A stretch of DNA of 64,000 nucleotides from CAWANP01 sp963783445. GTDB lineage: Bacteria > Chloroflexota > Anaerolineae > JAAYZQ01. This document shows positions 7,725 through 17,248 of this stretch, piece after piece (positions within the stretch are counted from its first letter, which is position 1; each line of letters opens with the position of its first letter). Location: contig CAWANP010000019.1 of NCBI GenBank assembly GCA_963783445.1, positions 434,001-498,000 on the forward strand. Reading direction: 5' to 3'. Under the pieces are notes generated by a model. The model had not been told where the DNA came from. It searched no databases and saw nothing but the letters and a program-made list of their open reading frames with translations. Position numbers and translations under genes: made by a program.

Positions 7725-10443
7725 ATGTCTACAACGACCATTTCAAACTTAACATGCGAATATCAAATCAACCCACTGGGCATTGATGTGCTTCAGCCTC
7801 GCCTGAGCTGGCAGATGCAAAGCGATCAACGGGATGCCTGCCAGACAGCCTACCAAATTCTTGTTGCCACCTCTGAAGACAGCTTTGGACAGACGACCAG
7901 AAGCTTTTATGGGACAGCGGCAAAGTTGAAACCGATCAATCCACCCAGGTGGTTTATCGCGGCCCCGCCCTTGTTGCCGGACAGCGTGTCTATTGGAAAG
8001 TGCGGGTCTGGAATGAAGTTGGGGAGATAGCCGAAAGTGCCCCGGCGTGGTGGGAAATGGGTTTGCTTGATAATAGCAATTGGCAGGCGGATTGGATCAC
8101 CCCGGATTGGGACGAAGACATCAGCCAGCTCACAGCCCGCGCCGCTGCTGCGCCGCAACTTTAACGCGGAAAATGACCTTGTTGCCGCCCGCATCTACGC
8201 CACCAGCCTCGGTCTTTACGAACTGCGGCTGAATGGTCAGCGCGTTGGTGATGCCGTGCTGACCCCCGGTTGGACCAGCTACGACCATCGCCTGCAATAC
8301 CAAACCTACGATGTGACCGGCCTGATGCGCGAGGGTGACAACGTGTTGGGGGCAATCCTTGGCGACGGCTGGTATCGCGGTTATATGGGCTTTACCGGAG
8401 ACCGCAATTTATACGGCGACCGGCTGGCGCTGCTGCTGCAGCTTCATCTCACATATGCCGATGGCCGGGTCGAGATTATCGGCAGCGATGAGCAGTGGCG
8501 GGCAACCCGCGGTCCCATCCAAATGTCCGATATATATATGGGCGAGACCTATGATGCCCGGCAGGAAAAGCCGGGTTGGGACGAAACCGGCTATGACGAT
8601 AGCGATTGGCACGGCGTGCGCCGGCTTGACCATCCCAAAGAAATTGTCGTGGCCCAGGTGGGGCCATTTATCCGCCGCCAAGAGCGGCTTCGGCCAGTGC
8701 GCATCTTGCATTCGCCCAAAGGTGAGACCATTCTTGATTTTGGCCAGAATATGGTCGGTTGGGTTCAAATGCGCGTCCGCGGCCCGGCAGGGCACCACTA
8801 TCACCCTGCGCCACGCCGAGGTGTTGGACCAGCAGGGCAATCTTTACACCGAAAACTTGCGCCTGGCCGACCAAATAACGCGCTACACTTTGAAAGGTGT
8901 GGCCGAGACCGATGAAGTATTTGAGCCGCATTTCACCTTTCAGGGGTTTCAATACGTGGCCGTGGAGGGTTTTCCGGGCGAACCCACCGCCGGACAATTT
9001 CACGGGCATCGTGGTGCATTCAGACACGCCGCCAACCGGCACGTTTGAATGTTCCAACCCGCTCATCAATCAATTACAGCACAACATTGTCTGGGGCCAG
9101 AAAGGCAACTTTGTGGATGTGCCCACCGATTGCCCGCAGCGTGATGAACGCCTGGGCTGGACCGGTGACACGCAGGTCTTCATCCGCACCGCTTGCTTCA
9201 ACATGAACGTCGCCACCTTTTTTACCAAATGGTTGCGTGATCTCAGCGCCGACCAACTGAACGGCAGCGTGCCGCATGTGGTGCCGGATGTCATCGCCAA
9301 AACCGGTGCTGGTGAATTAAGCGAGGCCGGCAGCTCCGGGGCAGCGGCCTGGGGTGATGCCGCCGTGATCTGCCCCTGGACAATCTACCTGTGTTACGGT
9401 GACACACGCCTGCTGGCAGAGCAATATGAGAGCATGGCCGGCTGGGTAGACTTTGTGCACAGCCGGGCCGACGAAGATTATATCTGGCGCAAGGATTTTC
9501 AATTTGGTGACTGGCTGGATTATCGCGGCCAGGATTGGCCGTTTGCCCACCCCCGTGACAAACTATGAGTTGATTGCCACCGCCTTTTTTGCCTACAGTG
9601 CCCACCTGCTGGCAAATGCGGCCCGGGTGTTGGGCAAAACGAGTGATGCCGAGCGCTACGCTGATTTAGCCAACAAAGTGAAAGCCGCCTTCAATGACGA
9701 GTTCGTAACGCCTTCTGGACGCGTTGGCCCCAACACCCAAACGGCCTACTTGCTGGCCCTTCATTTCGACCTGCTGCCGGAGCCTGTGCGTCCGATGGCT
9801 GTCGAACGCCTGGTGGAAGAGATACGCCGGGGTCAATATCACCTGACCACCGGCTTTGTTGGCACGCCCTATCTGTGTCACGTCTTGAGCCGGTACGGCT
9901 ATACCGATGTAGCTTACAAGCTACTCAATCAGGAGAGTTATCCTTCGTGGCTGTATCCGGTAAAGCAGGGTGCCACGACGATTTGGGAGCGTTGGGACGG
10001 CATCAAACCGGATGGCAGCTTTCAGGATGCCGGCATGAATTCGTTCAATCACTATGCTTACGGGGCTATTGGCGAGTGGTTGTACCAGTGTGGTGGCCGG
10101 GATTGAACTTGATCCTGATGCACCCGGCTACAAGCGCATCCTCATCCAACCCCAGCCGGGCGGAGGGCTTACCTACGCCAGCGCCAGTCTCGACTCGATG
10201 TATGGCAGGATCGAGTCAAAGTGGACGCTTGGTGATGATGCTTTTCAACTGGCTGTGACCATCCCGCCCAACACAGAGGGTATTGTCCATTTGCCGGCTC
10301 AATCGGTTGAGGATATCACCGAGCAGGGACAGGTTTTGAACCAAGTAGAAGGTATTCGTGAGATTCGGCAGGAAGGTGAAACGGTTATCATTATCTTGGG
10401 TTCTGGTCATTACTACTTTTGTGTCAAGATGGACCAGGCATGA
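7725..10443 (+). CDS. Alpha-L-rhamnosidase, GH78 (six frameshifts)
   Basis: Seven overlapping reading-frame pieces join into one GH78 alpha-L-rhamnosidase of about 905 residues, the normal family size. N- to C-terminal: the LTCEYQINPLGIDVLQPRLSW opening region, beta-sandwich modules with LILGDGWYRG-like sequence (here ILGDGWYRGYMGFTG), the CPQRDERLGWTGD catalytic-domain hallmark holding the general-acid region, WGDAAVICPW, and a C-terminal beta domain. Breaks lie at about 7910 (one base missing) and at 8125, 8793, 8992, 9552 and 10089 (one base extra each). ATG 7725 follows AAAGGAAG. Homology is conserved through every break, so sequencing error is likelier than decay. It would cleave terminal L-rhamnose from imported pectin fragments. 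Its stop overlaps the next gene (ATGA). Confidence 0.82.
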
Positions 10444-12035
10444 CAACGATTCACAATCCCATTCTAAAAGGCTTCAATCCCGATCCGTCCATCCTGCGTG
10501 TCGGCAAGGATTATTACATCGCCACTTCGACGTTCGAATGGTTTCCTGGGGTGCAGCTCCACCATTCCCGCGATCTGGTGAATTGGCGACTTCTGACCCG
10601 GCCCCTTGACAGAGTGAGCCAGCTCAACATGCTCGGTCATCACGCCTCCTGCGGTATCTGGGCACCGAACCTTACTTGGGACTCTGGCACCTTCTACCTG
10701 GTGTACACCGACGTTAAGACAGATGCCGGGGGGATCAAGGATACTCACAACTACGTGGTGACGGCGCCGTCCGTCGAAGGCCCCTGGTCCGAGCCGACCT
10801 ACCTCCACAGCCATGGCTTCGATCCCTCGCTGTACCACGAAGATGGGCGTCACTGGGTACTCTGCATGGAAACTGATTACCGCAAAGGGCGTTCCCGGTT
10901 CGCCGGCATCGTGATACAGGAGTATCTTCCCGCCGAGCACCGGCTCACCGGAGCGGTGACCAAGATCTTTGGCGGGACCAGCCTCGGCTTCACCGAGGGC
11001 CCTAACCTCTACAAGAAGGACGGCTGGTACTACCTGCTTGTGGCCGAGGGAGGCACCTCTTACGGCCACGCCGTCACTGTGGCGCGTTCCCGCTCCTTGA
11101 CCGGTCCCTATGAGGCCGACCCTGCCGGTCCCGCACTCACCAGCCGTTTCCATCCTCTCGATCCTCTGCAGAAAGCCGGCCACGGCAGCCTCGTTGAGGT
11201 TCCAGGATCAGGCTGGTACATGGCCCATCTCTGCGGGCGACCCATCGCCCGCAAAGGACGCTGCACTCTCGGGCGCGAGACAGCCTTGCAGCAAGTGTCA
11301 TGGACGGGGGAGGGGTGGTTGAAGGTGGGGCCTGTGCCTGGCCGCGCGGCCACTGAAGTGGACGCTCCCGGGCTTCCCGTTCATCCCTGGCCCGCGCCTC
11401 CCATCCGTGAGGAATTCGATACGCCTCAGTTGCCCCTCGACTTTCAGACTTTGCGAATCCCCCTCGGCTCAGACACCCTCAGTCTCGATGAAAGACCTGG
11501 CTTTCTGCGGCTCAAAGGCCGCGAGTCCATCGGCTCCCGGCATGTTCAGTCCCTGGTGGCACGCAGACAGCAGGCGTTCCGTTACCGGGCCGCGACCTGC
11601 CTCGAGTACGACCCCACGCACTTTAAGCACTCGGCCGGCCTGATCTGCCTGTACGACCAGGAAAACCTCTTCTACCTGAAGGTAGGGTTTGAGGAGAACA
11701 TGGGCCGGATGGTCGAGATCATAACCTGCATAGGCGGTGTGCTCGATTTCCCGCTGGCCAAGCCCGTTCCCATCCCTGCCTCTGGCCGGTGGGTGTTGGC
11801 GGTTTCGGTGAATTATGACCGCCTTCAGTTCTCGCACGGGCCCGAAGATGGGCATCTGGTTCCGATTGGCAGAGTTTTTGATGCTAGTATCCTTTCGGAC
11901 GAGCATTGTCGTGAGGGCAAGTTCACCGGAGCGTTTGTCGGCCTCTGCTGCCAGGACCTCACGGGAGGCTGTCGTCACGCCGACTCTGACTGGTTCGAGT
12001 ACGAAGAACTGGATTCAGAAGGAGTGAAGCCGTAG
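10440..12035 (+). CDS. Glycoside hydrolase family 43 (beta-xylosidase type)
   Basis: A 531-residue GH43 enzyme of the XynB beta-xylosidase/alpha-arabinofuranosidase type. The five-bladed propeller shows the catalytic base Asp15 in NPDPS, the pKa-tuning Asp128 in GFDPS, and the general acid Glu186 in FTEGPNLY. A C-terminal concanavalin-like beta-sandwich (about residues 320-525) completes the usual length. No signal peptide is present, so it acts on imported xylo- or arabino-oligosaccharides. ATG 10440 overlaps the rhamnosidase stop by four bases; the longer open frame from 10419 lies inside that gene and is not used. It ends the carbohydrate block. Confidence 0.88.
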   Translation: MTTIHNPILKGFNPDPSILRVGKDYYIATSTFEWFPGVQLHHSRDLVNWRLLTRPLDRVSQLNMLGHHASCGIWAPNLTWDSGTFYLVYTDVKTDAGGIKDTHNYVVTAPSVEGPWSEPTYLHSHGFDPSLYHEDGRHWVLCMETDYRKGRSRFAGIVIQEYLPAEHRLTGAVTKIFGGTSLGFTEGPNLYKKDGWYYLLVAEGGTSYGHAVTVARSRSLTGPYEADPAGPALTSRFHPLDPLQKAGHGSLVEVPGSGWYMAHLCGRPIARKGRCTLGRETALQQVSWTGEGWLKVGPVPGRAATEVDAPGLPVHPWPAPPIREEFDTPQLPLDFQTLRIPLGSDTLSLDERPGFLRLKGRESIGSRHVQSLVARRQQAFRYRAATCLEYDPTHFKHSAGLICLYDQENLFYLKVGFEENMGRMVEIITCIGGVLDFPLAKPVPIPASGRWVLAVSVNYDRLQFSHGPEDGHLVPIGRVFDASILSDEHCREGKFTGAFVGLCCQDLTGGCRHADSDWFEYEELDSEGVKP

Positions 12036-12141
12036 AGTCGTTATCTACGGATATTGCGCGCTATGCCGAGTTGAGCGGAGAAGGGCACGCTTCTTAGTGA
12101 CTTGGGTTTTGCCCCCGGTGGTCAGTTCCGTGCAATAGGGA

Positions 12142-12174
12142 GGTGGGAAGGCTTCGAGTCACAGCCTCCCCACC
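12142..12174. terminator. Hairpin between convergent genes
   Basis: GGTGGGAAGGCT (12142-12153) and AGCCTCCCCACC (12163-12174) pair at 11 of 12 positions around a 9-base loop, midway between the convergent GH43 and MFS genes. It could end transcription from both sides, although neither flank has a strong T-run. Confidence 0.45.
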
Positions 12175-12234
12175 CTATCACGCTAAGGGTGGGCGGCGCC
12201 CGAAGCGTGTAGAGAGCCTACAGTCCATTCTCGA

Positions 12235-13428
12235 CTATCTATGGCTTGCCTGGTTTGCCGGTAGGAGGCGAATGAGTACCAGTGCCGCGCCCAGGCACAC
12301 GGCGGCGGTCAGGCCCAGCATGGGGCGGATGCCCATGGCATCGGCCATGAGGCCGCTGAGCCAGGGCCCGGCGAACATGCCGACCGAGTAGACCGATTGG
12401 TGCAGCCCCATGGCCGTCGTTCTCTGGGCGTCGGCCACGTCGCGGATGCTCAGCCCCATCAGCACCGGATAGCCCAGCCCCCGGCCCACTCCCAGCAGGA
12501 ACTGGGCGACAAAGACGACGGCGAGTGTAGGGGCTAAGGCCGTCAGGGCTGTCCCGGCCGCGAGGAGAAAGAAGGTGATGTAGACCAGGCGCAGGGCGCC
12601 CACGCGGCGGACAACGGCCGCCGCCGAAAAGCTGCCCAGGGCGACCAGTCCCACGTGTAAGCTCATCAGCATACTCTGCGAAACGTCGGTGGCCCCCAGC
12701 CTGTTGGCCAGGATGGGCATAAAGCTGAAGGTGACAGCCCAGATAAAGTACTGGACCACGGCCGCAAGCAGGGAGGGCAGCAGCACGTCGCGGCGTGTGA
12801 TCACTTGCCCGATGCCTGCCACGGAGGGTTTCCGTGGCGCGTGGACCTTTTCGCGGGCGGGCAGCACGAGGAGGGCGGCCAGGCCGGCGATGGCGGCCGC
12901 CAGGTAGAAGGCCAGCGAATAGCCGCCCCACAGGTTGAGCGAGCCGGTTACACCGGTGGCGGCCACGCGTCCCACGGAGCCGATAGCACTGAGCAGGGCT
13001 GTGGCCTGTACGGCATCCTGGGCGGGAAAGAGACTGCTAAAGACGGTGATGAGGGGCACCCAGGTGGCGGCTCCCAGCCCGGTGACGGCCCGGCCGATGC
13101 CCAGGCCCCAGGCCGAACTGGCGGAGCCCATCAGCCAGGCGCCCAGACCTGCCAGAACCAGTCCGGCGATGATAAAGGGCTTGCGCCGGCCCAGCCAGTC
13201 GGCGGCGATGCCCACCGGCAGGCGGATGATGGCCTGCCACAGGCCGTATTGGGCCAGGATGATGCCCACCGAGGCCAAGCTGCCGGTCTTGGTCTGGGCG
13301 TAGGTGGGCAGGGTTGGGGCGTAGAGGTAGAGGCACATCCAAAAAAGCAGGGCGACGACAATGTAAAGGGCCAGCAGGGCTCTCCGACTACGAACAAAGC
13401 CCGCGGGCTCCCGCTCACGAGTAGTCAT
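12235..13428 (-). CDS. MFS transporter
   Basis: A 397-residue major facilitator with twelve predicted membrane helices, beginning with LLALYIVVALLFWMCLYLYA. The loop after helix 2 carries the MFS signature as DWLGRRKP and a second copy of the half-repeat follows after the central loop near residue 200. ATG 13428 (MTTREREPAG) is preferred to the longer frame from 13518, whose first 30 residues do not resemble the family. The gene is alone between the GH43 hairpin and the dehydrogenase operon, on the operon's strand but 205 bases downstream of lpdA. The substrate, probably a drug or small metabolite, is unknown. Confidence 0.8.
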   Translation of the reverse strand: MTTREREPAGFVRSRRALLALYIVVALLFWMCLYLYAPTLPTYAQTKTGSLASVGIILAQYGLWQAIIRLPVGIAADWLGRRKPFIIAGLVLAGLGAWLMGSASSAWGLGIGRAVTGLGAATWVPLITVFSSLFPAQDAVQATALLSAIGSVGRVAATGVTGSLNLWGGYSLAFYLAAAIAGLAALLVLPAREKVHAPRKPSVAGIGQVITRRDVLLPSLLAAVVQYFIWAVTFSFMPILANRLGATDVSQSMLMSLHVGLVALGSFSAAAVVRRVGALRLVYITFFLLAAGTALTALAPTLAVVFVAQFLLGVGRGLGYPVLMGLSIRDVADAQRTTAMGLHQSVYSVGMFAGPWLSGLMADAMGIRPMLGLTAAVCLGAALVLIRLLPANQASHR

Positions 13429-13633
13429 CAAATCTCGGTCTGGGTTTCCCACGGGCGACGATTCCTTGAAGGCCCTGCTATTGACTACGGGACCATACCG
13501 CCACCGCATCTGGCGCATGATGGCCTGCAGGTCCCAGCTTGGTCAGTTGTTCAGAAGCCCTAGCCATGGCCCGAAACGCAACACGTAACACATAACACGC
13601 ACAATCAGTTACGTCCAACAATGGCGCAGGAAA

Positions 13634-15034
13634 TCACGCATGAATCGCGGCGCCAAACACGTCGTGCGCGGCCTCCATCACCGCTTCGCTCAGCGTAGGG
13701 TGGGCGTGGACGCTGCGCGCGATCTCTTCGGGCGTCAGTTCCCAGTTGCGGGCCAGCACCAGCTCGGGTAGCAGCTCGGTCACCTCGGGCCCGACCAGGT
13801 GGGCGCCCAGGATCTCGCCCGAAACAGAGTCGGCCACGATCTTGACAAAGCCGTCCCGCTCGCCGAGGCCCAGCGCTTTGCCGCTGGCCAGGAAGGGGAA
13901 GCGGCCTACCTTGACCTCGTGGCCGCGCTCGACCGCCTCCGCCTCGGTGATGCCAAAGCTGGCCACCTGCGGCTGGCAGTAGGTGCAGCGGGGCATGGCC
14001 TCATAGTCCAGCGACTCTGTCTCTGGTGCCGGCGATGGCTTCCACGGCGACGATGCCCTGGGCCGAGGCGACGTGGGCCAGGGCCAGTTTGCCGGTCACG
14101 TCGCCGATGGCATAGACGCCGGGCACGTTGGTGCGCATCTGGTCGTCCACGACGATGTTGCCTCGCTCGGTCTTGACGCCAATGCTTTCCAGGCCCAGGT
14201 TCTCGCTGTTGGGCTGCACGCCGATGGCGATCAGGACCCGCTCGGCCTCCAGCACTTGCTCGCCCTCGTCGTTGGCCACGCGTACTTGAACCCCGCCGGC
14301 CGTCGACTCGATGCCCTGCACGCGGGTGCCGGTGAGCAGTTTGACCTTGCGCCGCTTGAAAGCGCGCTCCACGACGGTGCTGACCTCCTCGTCCTCCAGG
14401 GGCAGCACCCGGGGCAGCATCTCGACGACGGTGACGTCCGCGCCGTAGGTGTGCCAGACGTGGGCAAACTCCATGCCAATCGGTCCCGCCCCGACAATGA
14501 CGGCCGAAGCGGGCAGATCGCGGAGCACGATGGCCTCGCGGTAGGTCAGCACGCGTTCGCCATCGGGTGTGACGCCCGGGAATGCTGCGCGCCTGCCCGC
14601 CCGTGGCGATGATGACGTTGCGCGTCTGGAGGTTGCGCGTACCGCCGGCGTTCAGCGTGACCTGGACATCGTGGGCCGATTTGAGCAGGGCGGTGCCCTC
14701 GACCACTTCGACCTTGTTCTTGCGCATCAGCGTGCCGACGCCCTTGACCAGGCGCTCGGATACCTTGCGGCTGCGGTCCACGGCCGCGCCAAAGTCGGCC
14801 TCGACGCCGCGACAGGCTAAAGCCAAATTCCTTGCCCTCGCCCAGCAGCGAGATGACCTCGGCGTTGCGGAGGAGCGCCTTGGTGGGGATGCAGCCCCAG
14901 TTGAGGCACACGCCGCCCAGGTGCTCCTTTTCGACCAGGGCGACCTTGAGCCCCAATTGCGCTGCGCGGATGGCGGCCACGTAGCCGCCCGGCCCCGCGC
15001 CAAGTACTACAACGTCGTATGTTGCTTCAGACAT
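13634..15034 (-). CDS. lpdA: Dihydrolipoyl dehydrogenase (E3), three frameshifts
   Basis: FAD-dependent E3 reoxidises the dihydrolipoyl arm of 2-oxoacid dehydrogenase complexes using NAD. The parts, in four frame segments, assemble to about 466 residues: FAD motif GAGPGGYVAA, redox disulfide GGVCLNWGCIPTK, NAD motif GAGPIGMEF, the second FAD segment YAIGDVTG, and the C-terminal interface with HAHPTLSEA carrying the catalytic His-Glu. Single extra bases explain the breaks near 14814, 14575 and 14024. The start is ATG 15034 (MSEATYDVVV). It is the last gene of the moaD-E2-E1-alpha-E1-beta-E3 operon. Identity is secure; whether the gene is truly broken is doubtful. Confidence 0.88.
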
Positions 15035-15142
15035 ATGGTTCCTCCTCAGGCGTTCTTGGGGCTCTGGCGTGCGTAATACCCCATGCCGCAAGTGACAGTG
15101 GATCTAAACACGGTCTGGGGCGATTGTCAAGTCCTGCCATGC

Positions 15143-16129
15143 CTAGATCTCTCCATTTACCAGCCGCCGCACGCGATCCGCGATCTTGTGCTCGTCGACC
15201 ATGGTATAGTCCTCCAGGTTGCGGGCAAAGGGCGGCGGCACGGAGGGGGCGCAGACGCGCTGGATGGGAGCGTCGATGTAGCCAAATGCCTTGTCCGCGA
15301 CCTGGGCGATGACCTCGGCGGCAAAACCGCCCCGCTCTACCGCCTCGTGGGTGACCACCAGCCGCGAAGTCTTGCAGACGGATTCGACGATGGTATCGAT
15401 GTCCAGAGGAAAGAGGGTGCGGGGGTCAATGACTTCGACGCTGATGCCCTCCGCCTCCAGCAGCTCGGCGGCCCGCAGCGCCTTGATCACGGCCATGGAG
15501 GTGGCGACGACGGTACAGTCCGTGCCTTCCCTTTTGACGTCGGCAAGGCCAAAGGGGATGGTATACTCCTCGTCGGGTACGGGGCCGGTCATGTTATACA
15601 GCAGTTTCTGCTCGATAAACATAACCGGGTCATCCAGACGGATGGCTGTCTTGAGCAGGCCCTTGGCATCGTAGGGCGTAGCGGGCATGGCCACGAGCAG
15701 GCCCGGCAGGTGGTGGAACCAGGCCTCCAAGCTCTGGGCGTGCTGGGCCGCCGAAGACCGCCCCGGGCCGCCCTGGGTGCGCAGGACCAGCGGGACCTTG
15801 GCTTGCCCGCCGGACATATAGCGGATCTTGGCCGCCTGGTTGGCGATTTGGTCCATGGCCATGGCCGTAAAGTCGATGTACATATACTCGAGCACCGGTC
15901 GCATGCCGGTGATGGCGGCCCCTACAGCCGCGCCGGTGAATCCCTGCTCGCTGATGGGCGTCTGGATGACACGATCGGTGCCAAACTCGGGCGACAGGCC
16001 CAGCGTCACCTTGTAGGCGCTGCCAAAGGGATCGGCGATGTCCTCGCCAATGAGGAACACCCGCTCATCGCGGCGCATCTCCTCCTGCAAGGCTTCTTTC
16101 AGAGCGTCACGGTAGGCGATCTCACGCAT
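15143..16129 (-). CDS. pdhB: 2-oxoacid dehydrogenase E1 component, beta subunit
   Basis: A 328-residue transketolase-like E1-beta of pyruvate or acetoin dehydrogenase type. Visible features are IGEDIADPFGSAYKVT near residue 27, the conserved TPISEQGFTGAAVGAA stretch that contributes the glutamate activating thiamine diphosphate, and the C-terminal VIDPRTLFPLD and VTHEAVERGGF motifs. It pairs with the alpha subunit to decarboxylate the 2-oxoacid and acetylate the E2 lipoyl group. ATG 16129 lies eight bases inside the alpha gene, so the two are translationally coupled. Sequence alone does not decide between pyruvate, acetoin and other substrates. Confidence 0.9.
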   Translation of the reverse strand: MREIAYRDALKEALQEEMRRDERVFLIGEDIADPFGSAYKVTLGLSPEFGTDRVIQTPISEQGFTGAAVGAAITGMRPVLEYMYIDFTAMAMDQIANQAAKIRYMSGGQAKVPLVLRTQGGPGRSSAAQHAQSLEAWFHHLPGLLVAMPATPYDAKGLLKTAIRLDDPVMFIEQKLLYNMTGPVPDEEYTIPFGLADVKREGTDCTVVATSMAVIKALRAAELLEAEGISVEVIDPRTLFPLDIDTIVESVCKTSRLVVTHEAVERGGFAAEVIAQVADKAFGYIDAPIQRVCAPSVPPPFARNLEDYTMVDEHKIADRVRRLVNGEI

Positions 16130-17183
16130 GGCTGTTCCCCTCCGCTGGCCCGGCATCGTCCACAGAGACGAGCGGCTTGCCCAGGTAGTCGAAATGTACA
16201 TAGAGGTCGGTGAGCGCCTCCTCAGGAGCCGGGACGGGTCCTGACCTAGCATACTCGATGCCGGCCTGCAGCTCAGCCTCGACACCGGCAGCCATCCGGG
16301 TATCCTCTTCCCCGGTCAGGTAGCCCCAGTCCCGAAGCTGGCGGCCTAGCCTGAGGATGGCGTCGCGCTCGCGCCAGGCTGCCCTTTCGTCGGGAGGCAT
16401 GTACAGGGCCGGGTCGCCGACATAGTGGCCCAGGAAGCGATAGGTCTTGGCCTCGATAAAGCTGGGGCCGCCGCCCCCTCGGGCATGGTCTACTGCCTTC
16501 CTGACCGAATGATACACGGCGACCACGTCCATTCCGTCGACGCACTCGCCAGGCATGTGGTAGGAGCGGGCTCGCTGGGCCAGATCGCAGTCGTAGGCTG
16601 TCTCTTCCCAGGGATGGGAGAGGCCGTACAGATTGTTCTGGCAGACAAAGATGACGGGGACCTGCCACACAGAGGCTAGGTTCATCGCCTCGTGAAAGCC
16701 GCCCTCGGCCGTGGCCCCGTCGCCAAAGAAGCAGACGGCTACCTGATCGGTGGCCCGCATTTTGATGGACAGGCCCACGCCGGTGACGATGGGCAGGCCG
16801 CCGCTGACGATGCCGTTGGCACCGATGATGCCCTGGCTAAAGTCGGCGATGTGCATGGAACCACCCTTGCCCTTGCAGTAGCCGGTGGTGCGGCCGTACA
16901 GTTCGGCGAACATGTACTGGACCTCGCAGCCCTTGGCCAGGACGTCGCCGTGGCCGCGGTGGGTGCTGGTGATATAATCGTCCGTGCGCAGCGCCGCGCA
17001 GGTACCCACGGGTACGGCCTCCTGGCCCTGGGACAAGTGCAGGAAGCCGGAAATCTCTCCGGCTTCAAAGTGTCTTTGGGCGGTGTCCTCAAAGCCACGG
17101 ATAAGGCGCATGCGCCGGTACATGGCCAACAGTTGCTCGCGAGAAAGGTCATCGGGCGGGTTTGTCTTGGTTTGGTCTGTCAC
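16122..17183 (-). CDS. pdhA: 2-oxoacid dehydrogenase E1 component, alpha subunit
   Basis: A 353-residue E1-alpha. The thiamine-diphosphate motif begins FFGDGATAEGG near residue 157 and closes with CQNN about thirty residues later; the RGHGDVLAKG and GKGGSMHIAD segments near residues 76 and 106 are typical of heterodimeric pyruvate/acetoin E1 enzymes. The start is GTG 17183 with GGAGG just upstream. It overlaps the beta subunit by eight bases and follows E2 by 65 bases. Length and motifs fit both PdhA and AcoA; linkage to a complete E2 and E3 shows a self-contained complex. Confidence 0.9.
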   Translation of the reverse strand: MTDQTKTNPPDDLSREQLLAMYRRMRLIRGFEDTAQRHFEAGEISGFLHLSQGQEAVPVGTCAALRTDDYITSTHRGHGDVLAKGCEVQYMFAELYGRTTGYCKGKGGSMHIADFSQGIIGANGIVSGGLPIVTGVGLSIKMRATDQVAVCFFGDGATAEGGFHEAMNLASVWQVPVIFVCQNNLYGLSHPWEETAYDCDLAQRARSYHMPGECVDGMDVVAVYHSVRKAVDHARGGGGPSFIEAKTYRFLGHYVGDPALYMPPDERAAWRERDAILRLGRQLRDWGYLTGEEDTRMAAGVEAELQAGIEYARSGPVPAPEEALTDLYVHFDYLGKPLVSVDDAGPAEGNSHA

Positions 17184-17248
17184 AGGTCCTCCGCTATCTG
17201 GTGCAGCAGCAAAGTTAGAACTCTGTCCTCTCGTCCTTTACCAACTGT

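Noticed and set aside
12142..12174. tRNA-like T-arm
   Set aside because: The stem-loop has a 9-base loop and no D or anticodon arm can be built around it; a convergent terminator fits better.
12805..16213. Long plus-strand open frames opposite the MFS and dehydrogenase genes
   Set aside because: They are antisense frames of high-GC genes with repetitive composition and no domain; the minus-strand genes have clear motifs.
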